In this document: positions 16,297 through 23,206 of the stretch, one piece after another
Position numbering within the stretch: the stretch's first letter is position 1
Layout of the letters: each line of letters starts with the position of its first letter
Source: RUG191 sp045642225
Lineage (GTDB): Bacteria; Bacillota; Clostridia; Lachnospirales; Lachnospiraceae
Length of the DNA stretch: 46,297 bases
Direction: 5' to 3'
NCBI GenBank assembly: GCA_045642225.1
Contig: JAZUIN010000140.1
Coordinates: 1 to 46,297 of the forward strand
Notes under the pieces: generated by a model
Database searches by the model: none
What the model was told of the DNA's origin: nothing
Seen by the model: the letters and a program-made list of their open reading frames with translations, nothing else
Made by a program: the position numbers and the translations under genes

Positions 16297-16617
16297 TTAC
16301 TTTTGCTTCATCTTAATGTCAATAAAGACACCAGCTGGCATTTCTAGTGTTGATAATGCATCAACCGTCTTTTGTGTTGGTGTGATGATATCAATTAGTC
16401 TCTTATGAGTTCTTTGCTCGAACTGCTCTCTAGAATCCTTGTACTTGTGAGTAGCTCTTAAGATAGTAACTACTTCCTTCTTAGTAGGAAGAGGTACTGG
16501 TCCGCTCACCTGTGCACCATTCTTCTTTACAGTTTCGATGATTTTCTTAGCAGATGCATCAACTAATTCGTGATCATACGCCTTGAGTGTTATTCTCATA
16601 ACTTGTGAATTTGCCAT
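16297..16617 (-). CDS. rpsJ: 30S ribosomal protein S10
   Basis: S10, 106 residues, first gene of the operon and also NusE, the antitermination partner of NusB. MRITLKAYDHELVDASAKKI, SGPVPLPTKKEVVTILRAT and FEQRTHKRLIDI are diagnostic. The ribosome binding site AAAGGAGGCGAC precedes the ATG at 16617. Confidence 0.98.
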   Translation of the reverse strand: MANSQVMRITLKAYDHELVDASAKKIIETVKKNGAQVSGPVPLPTKKEVVTILRATHKYKDSREQFEQRTHKRLIDIITPTQKTVDALSTLEMPAGVFIDIKMKQK

Positions 16618-16866
16618 AAAAAAAGTCGCCTCCTTTTCGCACTTAATAGTGAGACAAGCGGTGACTGTACACTTTACCGTGTGTGTCCTATAATAATTAT
16701 AGACGCAACACGTGCAGTTTCTGCCATCATTAGCAGACTTATCAATTGTACAGTGACTTGTCGTCAGTTTTACTAACTTGACATTCGCTCCACGGAAAAC
16801 CTACCTGATTACTTATGGTGGATAATCGGTAGCAACCTCACGCTTCATCGCTATCTATGCCACAGC
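16618..16866 (-). promoter_or_regulatory. Structured 5' leader of the S10 operon
   Basis: About 250 nt between the promoter and rpsJ with strong folding potential on the minus strand. Hairpin A: 16801-16805/16828-16832 plus 16807-16811/16823-16827 (CTACC-GATTA paired with TAATC-GGTAG). Closing stem P1: GACAAG/CTTGTC (16757-16762 with 16653-16658) extended by CTGTACA/TGTACAG (16747-16753 with 16665-16671). P1 encloses P2, TCTGC/GCAGA (16733-16737 with 16720-16724), and P3, CGTGT..GTC..TATAAT/ATTATA..GAC..ACACG (16678-16712), so it is a three-way junction. The 3' side of P1 ends about 15-20 nt before the rpsJ ribosome binding site. A role in feedback by a ribosomal protein is inferred from position and shape only. 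Confidence 0.7.
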
Positions 16867-16873
16867 AAGTAAT

Positions 16874-16902
16874 AATATACACTATAGATTTGAGGCTTGC
16901 AA
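16874..16902 (-). promoter_or_regulatory. Promoter of the S10-spc-alpha operon
   Basis: -35 TTGCAA (complement of 16897-16902), 17-nt spacer, -10 TATATT (complement of 16874-16879). A sigma-A type promoter reading towards rpsJ, with a predicted start near 16866. Confidence 0.8.
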
Positions 16903-17198
16903 GTGTTTTTTAAACTTTTTTGTTCTTTTTTGAGTACAATGTGGTCGATGCCAAAATTATGCACTATATCTAGCGATTTCGCACATATTATCCATACATT
17001 TCCCACAAAACATTCCTATTATAATAAGGATAAGATAAAATTTATGATTTATAAATTTAAATATGTTATACTATTCCGAGACTTGATTTATCATATATAT
17101 AAGTAATTTGTTCGGGAACTTTGCTTTATTTACCACCCGAATGGAGTTTTTTACATAATAGGTGGTAAAACACTAACTATCACAGAAAGGATTAATCC
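16903..17198. other. Intergenic region between the S10 promoter and the methyltransferase gene
   Basis: About 300 bp, AT-rich, no convincing ORF. It holds an extended -10 (TGTTATACT, -10 at 17067-17072) reading right. Further downstream, a 9-bp inverted repeat TTTACCACC/GGTGGTAAA (17129-17137/17161-17169, 23-nt loop) lies between that promoter and the gene and could be an operator or leader hairpin. Confidence 0.5.
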
Positions 17199-18113
17199 AT
17201 GTATATTGCTGATAATTGGGAAGACTATGAAGTCTTCGACTGTACACAAGGTGAAAAATTAGAACGTTGGGGTAAATATGTACTACTTCGTCCTGATCCT
17301 CAGGTAATTTGGAACACGAAACGAAATCATCCAAAATACAAGCAGTTAAATGCTCACTATCATAGAAGTAAAAAAGGTGGCGGAGAATGGGAGTTTTTCG
17401 ATTTGCCGGAAGAATGGCAGATTGAGTACCCGCTATTTGATGAAAATACAGCATCTTCGCTAGTAAATAAATTAAGATTTAACTTAAAGCCATTCTCTTT
17501 CAAACACACAGGACTCTTTCCAGAACAGGCTGCAAATTGGGATTGGTTCTTTAATCTAATTATTAAAGAAAGATTTAACAACCCAAACAAAGAGATAAAA
17601 GTACTTAACCTATTTGCATACACTGGCGGAGCAACATGTGCCGCTGCTGCTGCCGGAGCACATGTAACACATGTTGATGCTTCAAAAGGAATGGTTGGAT
17701 GGGCAAAAGAAAATGCAATATCTTCAGGCCTTGGCGATGCACCTATAAGATGGCTCGTTGATGACTGCAAGAAATTTGTTGAACGAGAAATACGTCGTGG
17801 CAACAAATACGATGCAATAATAATGGATCCGCCATCATACGGCAGAGGACCCAAAGGAGAAATATGGAAAATTGAAGAAGCAATTTATCCCCTTATCTTA
17901 AATTGTAGAGATTTGTTGAACGACAATCCATTATTCTTCCTTGTAAACTCCTACACTACTGGTCTTCAACCTGCTGTTTTACATTACATGATTTCAACAG
18001 CTCTTAGGGATTTTCCAGGAAGCGTTGAAGCGGACGAAGTAGGATTACCAGTCTCTGGCAACGGTTTATATCTACCATGCGGTGCAAGTGGAAGATTCGA
18101 AGGATATAGATAG
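17199..18113 (+). CDS. Class I SAM-dependent methyltransferase (RlmI/RlmK-like, COG1092 type)
   Basis: 304 residues. The Rossmann core starts with VLNLFAYTGGATCAAAAAGA (SAM-binding glycine motif, about residues 136-154) followed by the acidic VDAS. The catalytic-region motif DPPSYGRG is at 210-217. This arrangement fits 23S rRNA cytosine/guanine methyltransferases of the RlmI type, but the N-terminal PUA domain of RlmI is not evident. There is an additional conserved-looking N-terminal part (GEKLERWGKYVLLRPDPQVI) instead. It stands alone, diverging from the S10 operon and converging on the secreted-protein cluster. Substrate unknown; rRNA is the best guess. Confidence 0.8.
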   Translation: MYIADNWEDYEVFDCTQGEKLERWGKYVLLRPDPQVIWNTKRNHPKYKQLNAHYHRSKKGGGEWEFFDLPEEWQIEYPLFDENTASSLVNKLRFNLKPFSFKHTGLFPEQAANWDWFFNLIIKERFNNPNKEIKVLNLFAYTGGATCAAAAAGAHVTHVDASKGMVGWAKENAISSGLGDAPIRWLVDDCKKFVEREIRRGNKYDAIIMDPPSYGRGPKGEIWKIEEAIYPLILNCRDLLNDNPLFFLVNSYTTGLQPAVLHYMISTALRDFPGSVEADEVGLPVSGNGLYLPCGASGRFEGYR

Positions 18114-18134
18114 TACAAAAACTTTATTCAATAT

Positions 18135-18164
18135 AAAAAACAGGAAAGTACATTTACTTTCCTG
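18135..18164. terminator. Bidirectional terminator between convergent genes
   Basis: 9-bp stem CAGGAAAGT/ACTTTCCTG (18141-18149/18156-18164). On the minus strand it is followed by T6 (complement of 18135-18140), on the plus strand by CTTATTTCTTATTT. It can end both the methyltransferase transcript and the secreted-protein operon. Confidence 0.85.
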
Positions 18165-18172
18165 CTTATTTC

Positions 18173-18673
18173 TTATTTATACTGGTGTTTATCGAATGAA
18201 AAAATAGTAAAGATAATATTCTTTACTCCCGCTTGAGACTCCACTTGAAGATAGTAATGGCCAGTTACTCTAGGCAACCATCTCGTTACTGGTCTTTTTA
18301 ACTCTCTCGAATTAGTTGAACCTAGACTTCCCATAGTTATACGCACATGAGAGCCTGTTACTTTTTCAAATTCTTCTAACTGTCCATCTGTAAATCTAGC
18401 GTAATTTCCCGTACCTTTCTTAATACGGGGTGAAATTGTAAAATCTACCGATAACGCATTATCTTTCCCTTGATATTTGCATTGATCTGCGTGTTCACCT
18501 GATATACAATACGCCTTTAAAACAGCTCCTTCATATTCGTATTTCCATTCATGTTTGTGTTGAGTTGGTACTTTGTCTGCATTTTCAGCTCTAACGCTTT
18601 GAACTGGTATCACTGACACTATAAGTACAGCAACAAACACTACTCCTAATATCTTTTTTAGTTGTTTTTTCAT
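18173..18673 (-). CDS. Small secreted protein, paralog 1 (Cys-containing Ig-like module)
   Basis: 166 residues with a clear signal peptide (MKKQLKKILGVVFVAVLIV, cleavage probably after VRA around residue 29). The mature part has HKHEWKYEYEGAVLKAYCIS, a second cysteine (DQCKYQG), and a C-terminal beta-rich LPRVTGHYYLQVESQAG segment. The pattern 'H..W.Y...G...KAYC...C.YQG.D.A.SV' also occurs in the next two paralogs and resembles small Ig-like repeats in Lachnospiraceae surface proteins. The start at 18673 is preferred over the ATG two codons upstream because the latter touches the GGAG ribosome binding site. Function unknown. Confidence 0.75.
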   Translation of the reverse strand: MKKQLKKILGVVFVAVLIVSVIPVQSVRAENADKVPTQHKHEWKYEYEGAVLKAYCISGEHADQCKYQGKDNALSVDFTISPRIKKGTGNYARFTDGQLEEFEKVTGSHVRITMGSLGSTNSRELKRPVTRWLPRVTGHYYLQVESQAGVKNIIFTIFSFDKHQYK

Positions 18674-18713
18674 TTCCATCTCCTTTCCTGCTTATATCTT
18701 ATCTATACTGTTA

Positions 18714-19208
18714 TTAATCAAATGAAAAAATAGAAAAGGTAGTATTCTTCTCTCCCGCTTGAGACTCCACTCGAAAATAGTAATGGCCAGCTACTCTAGG
18801 CAATCTTTTCGTTACTGGACTTCCTAATTGTTTCAACCTAAGTGATGTTTTACCACGTAGAATTCCCAAAGATATACGCACATTAGAGCCTGTTACTTTT
18901 TTAAATTCATCTAACTGCTCATCTGTAAATCTAACGTAAGATCCGTTAGCATTAGTAACAAACTTTGGAATTGTAAAATCTACAGACAACGCCTTATCTT
19001 TCCCTTGATATTTGCATTGATCTGCGTGTTCACCTGATATACAATACGCCTTTAAAACATCTCCTTCATATTCGTATTTCCACTCATGTTTGTGTCCATT
19101 TGGTGCACTGTTCGCATTTTCAGCTCTAACGCTTTGAACTGGTATCACTGACACTATAAGTACAGCAACAAACACTACCCCTAATATCTTTTTTAGTTGC
19201 TTTTTCAT
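18714..19208 (-). CDS. Small secreted protein, paralog 2
   Basis: 164 residues, a tandem duplicate of the preceding entry. The signal peptide and the first 80 or so residues are almost identical, including at DNA level, while the C-terminal half has diverged (FVTNANGSYVRFTDEQLDEF versus RIKKGTGNYARFTDGQLEEF). It also differs by a short insertion (LKQLGSPVTKRLPRVAGHYY). The start at 19208 is chosen by the AAAGGA ribosome binding site. It begins 17 nt after the stop of the 509-residue secreted protein, so it is co-transcribed with it. Function unknown. Confidence 0.75.
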   Translation of the reverse strand: MKKQLKKILGVVFVAVLIVSVIPVQSVRAENANSAPNGHKHEWKYEYEGDVLKAYCISGEHADQCKYQGKDKALSVDFTIPKFVTNANGSYVRFTDEQLDEFKKVTGSNVRISLGILRGKTSLRLKQLGSPVTKRLPRVAGHYYFRVESQAGEKNTTFSIFSFD

Positions 19209-19224
19209 TTGCATATCCTTTTAT

Positions 19225-20757
19225 CTACTTACTGAAGACTTTAAAAAACTTTAATGCTCTTAAGACATGAACTAATACACTTTCCGTCGTTACAGAATCT
19301 GTATCGATAGTATCTCCATCCATATCATATTCAAAGACCATATTACTTCTACCTGTATCTAATGTAGCAGTAACGTGATCACCTTCTCTAGTAAATGAAT
19401 GCTTGTAAGTCTTACCCTTACAAACCGATTCTGCAGTAATTTTCTTAGCGTCTGCTGAAATCTGAATTACTTCTTCAGTTTCAACATTTCCATTTTCATC
19501 TACCCAAGAATTGTTCTTTGTCTTTGTTCCGTCAGGATTCTCAGTAGTAACCGACTTTAGTGTGTACTTCTTTCCATCTGTCGTACACGCTTCTATATCT
19601 ACTGCTCCAACTGAATCATCCACAGTTGAAAGATAAAGAAGATCTTGTGTTTTACCGCCATCCTCGGAAGAGAAAAATGCTATTGCAGGAATACCATTTC
19701 CTATAGCACATTTTTGAAGCTCTAAATAAAGACCTTCTGGAGATTTTGCTATAATAGTCTGACTTGTAAGCACATCACCAACAAATACATTTTCTACAAC
19801 AGCATTAGAATCTACCTTTTTATAAATATCTACTTTTCCTGCACAATGCATTCTGATTTCTTCGCCTTTTTTCACAGAATTGAAGAAATCCATTGAGGTT
19901 TCATACAAACCAGAAACTAGATCCGAGTAACCTGCACCTAGTTCATATTTTACGGTATTCATAATAATGTTATCGTCCATATCTGTATCATATGTAAGAA
20001 CACCTATCGAATCAGGACTTGCAACTTTCAATGTATTGTGGACCTTATTATCACTCACTTCTTCAATAAAATCAGTCATCGTGACATCTCCATCTGCGTT
20101 CATAAGGGAAGACTTTGTATCGAAAACATTTTCAATTACAGACATACTAACATAGCCAATTTCTGTTGGAATTCCAGACGCATCAAAGAATTCTAAAGTA
20201 TCCGCACCATCTCCTCGTGTAATTTCCATAGTTCCAACACCACCAGCTATGATATCAGATATCTGAATCTTTTCTTTTTTGTCTGACATAAAGTCTGTAT
20301 ATAGATAAATACGTTTAATATCTTTTCCATCTTCAGAAATGTCATAAATAGCATAAGAGACTCTACCATCTTTATTAGTCAAAAACATAACAATCTCATA
20401 TCCAGTTCTTGTTTGATAAGTAAAAGCTCTAATATGAGAATTCAAAGCATATTCTGCTGTGATATCAATATCATTTATTAGAACATTTTCTGCTGCTCTA
20501 GTTCTAGTAGATACTATACCGTCCTCATGAGTTACTGTACTAGTTTCTCCCACACTTAATTTATCAAAATTATCCTTGAGATCAAAAGCTTGTGACATAA
20601 TATACTTTTCAAAATATAAATCACTATAAAATTGTTCATATGTTTTCTCAGCTTTGTTATTATTAACGGCAGATGTGGCAGCTAAACTAGTAAAGCTTGC
20701 TGAAAAGGCAAGCACACCGCTTAAAGCCACAGCCAATGCTGCAATTTTTTTCTTCAT
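19225..20757 (-). CDS. Secreted protein of unknown function
   Basis: 510 residues with a signal peptide MKKKIAALAVALSGVLAFSA and a likely cleavage after SLA (about residue 26). The mature part is acidic and rich in beta-type segments (DITAEYALNSHIRAFTYQTR, GTMEITRGDGADTLEFFDAS) and has no catalytic motif that I recognise. There is no LPXTG anchor; the C-terminus ends in a hydrophobic-basic stretch LVHVLRALKFFKVFSK. It lies between secreted paralogs, 44 nt after paralog 3, and is probably part of the same operon. No function is proposed. Confidence 0.7.
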   Translation of the reverse strand: MKKKIAALAVALSGVLAFSASFTSLAATSAVNNNKAEKTYEQFYSDLYFEKYIMSQAFDLKDNFDKLSVGETSTVTHEDGIVSTRTRAAENVLINDIDITAEYALNSHIRAFTYQTRTGYEIVMFLTNKDGRVSYAIYDISEDGKDIKRIYLYTDFMSDKKEKIQISDIIAGGVGTMEITRGDGADTLEFFDASGIPTEIGYVSMSVIENVFDTKSSLMNADGDVTMTDFIEEVSDNKVHNTLKVASPDSIGVLTYDTDMDDNIIMNTVKYELGAGYSDLVSGLYETSMDFFNSVKKGEEIRMHCAGKVDIYKKVDSNAVVENVFVGDVLTSQTIIAKSPEGLYLELQKCAIGNGIPAIAFFSSEDGGKTQDLLYLSTVDDSVGAVDIEACTTDGKKYTLKSVTTENPDGTKTKNNSWVDENGNVETEEVIQISADAKKITAESVCKGKTYKHSFTREGDHVTATLDTGRSNMVFEYDMDGDTIDTDSVTTESVLVHVLRALKFFKVFSK

Positions 20758-20801
20758 AGTTTCTCCTTTTTATAATTTAATAATTTTTTATTTTCCGAAA
20801 C

Positions 20802-21809
20802 TTAGGATTCCACTGTATGTAATAATCTTTTTCTTACAGCGGTTTGTTCTAACATAGCGCCACCCTGATTATTTCCATCCTTAGACGCGCTCTGCTTATC
20901 ACCTTCCTGTTGGGCGCTATCCTGTGAAGCACCACCTTGTGAAGCAGACTGCGGAGTAGACTGCGGAGTACTTTCCTGTGAAGTGCTATCTTTTGAAGCA
21001 TCTTCCTTTGTTTCCACTGGTAAGATTTCAAAATCATACTTTAAAGTTCCGGCTCCAGTTTGCACTGTATATGTATATTTACCAACAGCACTTGGCAAAT
21101 CATCTATACTTCTTAAACTCGATTTTCCATATTTTATTTTACCACCAGGTTCGAGTGTTTGGTGACCAACACAACTAGTCATTATATCGCCCCAATAACC
21201 TACAACTTCTCGGAAATTTTCATATCCTTCTAATTTAATTCCAGCAAAAGGCTTTCCTGTATAAGGTGCTTCCTTTTCTACAGAGATGGTTACTGACACT
21301 GCATTATCAATCCCCTGATACATGCATTGTTCTGGCTGATTTTTAGAGTCACAGTACGCCTTTACAGTATTTCCTTCTATAACATGTACCCAGTTATGTG
21401 GATGAGCATATTTCTTTCTAGTAACTTTTAAAGCGCATTTACAGTCTGGACAAGTGATTATCTTTGATTCACCGCTTCCGGATGGCAAATGTATATATTC
21501 TCCTACGCCATCTATACGCGCTCCTCTAAAAACATGTCCACTACCACTTATCTTAATACCTTTTTCAGGAGTTAAACCGCAACCACATTCAGTTTCATTA
21601 TCATTATGTAGTCCCTCTGAACGCATCAGTCTCCAGGTACCCCAGCCTCCGTTGATAAACTCTACATCATAATAATCCCTTAGTCTAGATGGCATCTGAT
21701 ATGGATGTAGATCCGCAAGTGCTGCTTGAACATTTTGAAGTGGCATTGCTGAAATTACAACAGCAACTGCAAATACTAACCCTAGTAACTTTTTTAGTTG
21801 TTTTTTCAT
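20802..21809 (-). CDS. Secreted protein, paralog 3 with Ser/Gln-rich tail
   Basis: 335 residues from the ATG at 21809 (MKKQLKKLLGLVFAVAVVIS), chosen because AAAGGAG lies 8 nt upstream; the frame opens further up without a site. After the signal peptide a unique domain (about 30-120) contains CGCGLTPEKG and CPDCKCAL, two CxC/CxxC pairs that might bind metal. Next comes the shared module (HNWVHVIEGNTVKAYCDSKN .. CMYQGIDNAVSV) with a beta-sandwich-like end LPSAVGKYTYTVQTGAGTLK. The tail (about 270-318) is low-complexity Ser/Gln/Thr/Gly, as in surface linkers. First gene of the four-gene secreted block, downstream of corA. Confidence 0.75.
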   Translation of the reverse strand: MKKQLKKLLGLVFAVAVVISAMPLQNVQAALADLHPYQMPSRLRDYYDVEFINGGWGTWRLMRSEGLHNDNETECGCGLTPEKGIKISGSGHVFRGARIDGVGEYIHLPSGSGESKIITCPDCKCALKVTRKKYAHPHNWVHVIEGNTVKAYCDSKNQPEQCMYQGIDNAVSVTISVEKEAPYTGKPFAGIKLEGYENFREVVGYWGDIMTSCVGHQTLEPGGKIKYGKSSLRSIDDLPSAVGKYTYTVQTGAGTLKYDFEILPVETKEDASKDSTSQESTPQSTPQSASQGGASQDSAQQEGDKQSASKDGNNQGGAMLEQTAVRKRLLHTVES

Positions 21810-21870
21810 TTTCTCATCTCCTTTTCTTATAGTATATTTGTTTCGCATATGTATTTTACGCATTTTACTT

Positions 21871-22812
21871 CTATAACATCTTTCGCTTCTTCAATATAAT
21901 ATATGTAATAACACATATCACAAGCGTTATTGCACACACAATAGCAAATCCCCAGAAAGAATTTGCAAAAGGCATTCCTGAGCTTTCTACGTTCATACCA
22001 TATAAGCCTGATATAATCGTTGGTATAGACATTACAATCGTAATCGCTGCTAGATACTTCATGACATTATTAAGTCTATTATTAATAACTGCCGACATAA
22101 GTTCTCTAGTACCATTAATAATATCTCTATAAATCTGTGTCATCTCTATAGCCTGTTGATTCTCAATTATTACATCTTCTAGTAATTCTCTATCCTCAGA
22201 ATATTGTCGTAGCTTGCCGTATCTAGTTAATCTATCAAGCACCATTCCATTAGCGCGAAGAGAAGTTGCAAAATATACTAAGTTCGACTCTAGCTCATGA
22301 AGGTCTATCAAGTCGACATCCTCAGTATGTTTATCAATTCTCTCCTCAATCTCTGTACGTTTCCTATCAATATTACGAAGCAAGCTCTGATACACAATAC
22401 ATGTATTGTAAAGTATCTGGTATGTAAAACGCATCTGCTTCTTTGTCGAGAATTCACGAACTCTTTGCTCTGTAAAAATTCTAAGTACAGTTGTTTCTTC
22501 GGCACAAACGGTAATAATCGTATCTTCCACAAGAATTATACCTAAAGGTATTGTCGTATAGGAATGTCTATTATTACGCATTTCTGCTGAAGGAATATCC
22601 ACAAGTATTAATGTGTAATTCTCTTCTAAATCAATACGAGAACTTTCCTCGTCATCGAGTGCTGCTCTTAAGTCTGCAATATCTATATCAAATTGTTCAC
22701 TTATATCTACACACTCTTCTAGTGAAGGCTTGACCATATTAATCCAAGAACCTGCTTCATAAGCATTTAACTCCTGAATAATACTGTCATCCGTCTTATA
22801 ATATTTAATCAC
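21871..22812 (-). CDS. corA: CorA-family Mg2+/divalent cation transporter
   Basis: 313 residues, CorA architecture: a long cytosolic alpha/beta and helical domain and two C-terminal membrane helices. The pore signature YGMN is at 271-274 and the C-terminal KKRKML is basic. The start codon is GTG at 22812, with AGGAGG 7 nt upstream. The start codon itself lies in a 9-bp hairpin (22810-22818/22838-22846) and the transcript has a long leader with a small uORF, so expression is probably controlled after transcription starts. Transport of Mg2+, or of Co2+ or Ni2+, is inferred from the family. Confidence 0.92.
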   Translation of the reverse strand: MIKYYKTDDSIIQELNAYEAGSWINMVKPSLEECVDISEQFDIDIADLRAALDDEESSRIDLEENYTLILVDIPSAEMRNNRHSYTTIPLGIILVEDTIITVCAEETTVLRIFTEQRVREFSTKKQMRFTYQILYNTCIVYQSLLRNIDRKRTEIEERIDKHTEDVDLIDLHELESNLVYFATSLRANGMVLDRLTRYGKLRQYSEDRELLEDVIIENQQAIEMTQIYRDIINGTRELMSAVINNRLNNVMKYLAAITIVMSIPTIISGLYGMNVESSGMPFANSFWGFAIVCAITLVICVITYIILKKRKML

Positions 22813-22846
22813 TATTCTACCTCCTAGTATTTAACACAGAATAGTG
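22810..22846 (-). promoter_or_regulatory. Start-codon-sequestering hairpin of corA
   Basis: CACTATTCT (22838-22846 read on the minus strand) pairs perfectly with AGAATAGTG (22810-22818). The 3' arm contains the corA GTG start codon, and the 19-nt loop exposes the AGGAGG Shine-Dalgarno (22819-22825). The fold would hide the start codon unless opened. Confidence 0.65.
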
Positions 22847-22911
22847 CCCTTGAGAATTCGCGAGAATTTCGCAAAACAGAATAAAACGTGACTGAACAAT
22901 CTAGAATACAA

Positions 22912-22944
22912 CTTTAGCATTTAACCCAAAACCAATCGCTAAAG
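22912..22944 (-). promoter_or_regulatory. Hairpin just after the corA leader uORF
   Basis: 7-bp stem CTTTAGC/GCTAAAG (22912-22918/22938-22944), 19-nt loop, beginning 3 nt after the uORF stop codon. Placed where a ribosome on the uORF could influence it. Confidence 0.5.
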
Positions 22945-22947
22945 GAA

Positions 22948-23025
22948 TCAAGACAACGCACAAACAAGGCAACTGTTCCATGTTATATTTTCATTTTCAA
23001 TATATAAGCACCCGGCTTCTTCCAT
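22948..23025 (-). CDS. Candidate leader peptide (uORF) upstream of corA
   Basis: 25-codon ORF inside the predicted corA leader: ATG at 23025, TGA at 22948-22950, with an AGGAAGGTG Shine-Dalgarno 7-8 nt upstream. The peptide begins MEEAGCLYIENENITW and has two further cysteines. A hairpin follows the stop codon at once. Leader peptides control Mg2+ transporter genes in enterobacteria (mgtL), but no sequence similarity to mgtL is claimed. It could also be a chance ORF. Confidence 0.4.
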   Translation of the reverse strand: MEEAGCLYIENENITWNSCLVCALS

Positions 23026-23080
23026 AAAACGTCACCTTCCTTCGTAATAAATTTGCACAAGAATAAATCTTATTATAAAT

Positions 23081-23109
23081 ATGTTATCGTCAAACAAATC
23101 TTATGTCAA
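23081..23109 (-). promoter_or_regulatory. Candidate corA promoter
   Basis: -35 TTGACA (complement of 23104-23109), 17-nt spacer, -10 TAACAT (complement of 23081-23086). It predicts a leader of about 260 nt in front of corA. A TATAAT just downstream has no matching -35. Confidence 0.55.
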
Positions 23110-23138
23110 GCGAATTCAATATCTGAATAATCTATATA

Positions 23139-23167
23139 ATGACAATATTTCTTCATTATTGTATAAT
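23139..23167 (+). promoter_or_regulatory. Promoter of the 23207 gene
   Basis: -35 ATGACA (23139-23144), 17-nt spacer, -10 TATAAT (23162-23167). A near-consensus sigma-A promoter, diverging from corA, with a leader of about 30 nt. Confidence 0.8.
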
Positions 23168-23206
23168 GTTAATACTATGGCGACAAATTAAATGAGGAAT
23201 TTCATT

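Noticed and set aside
16897..17106. Short plus-strand ORF near the S10 promoter
   Set aside because: Overlaps the operon promoter, poor composition for a protein, no ribosome binding site.
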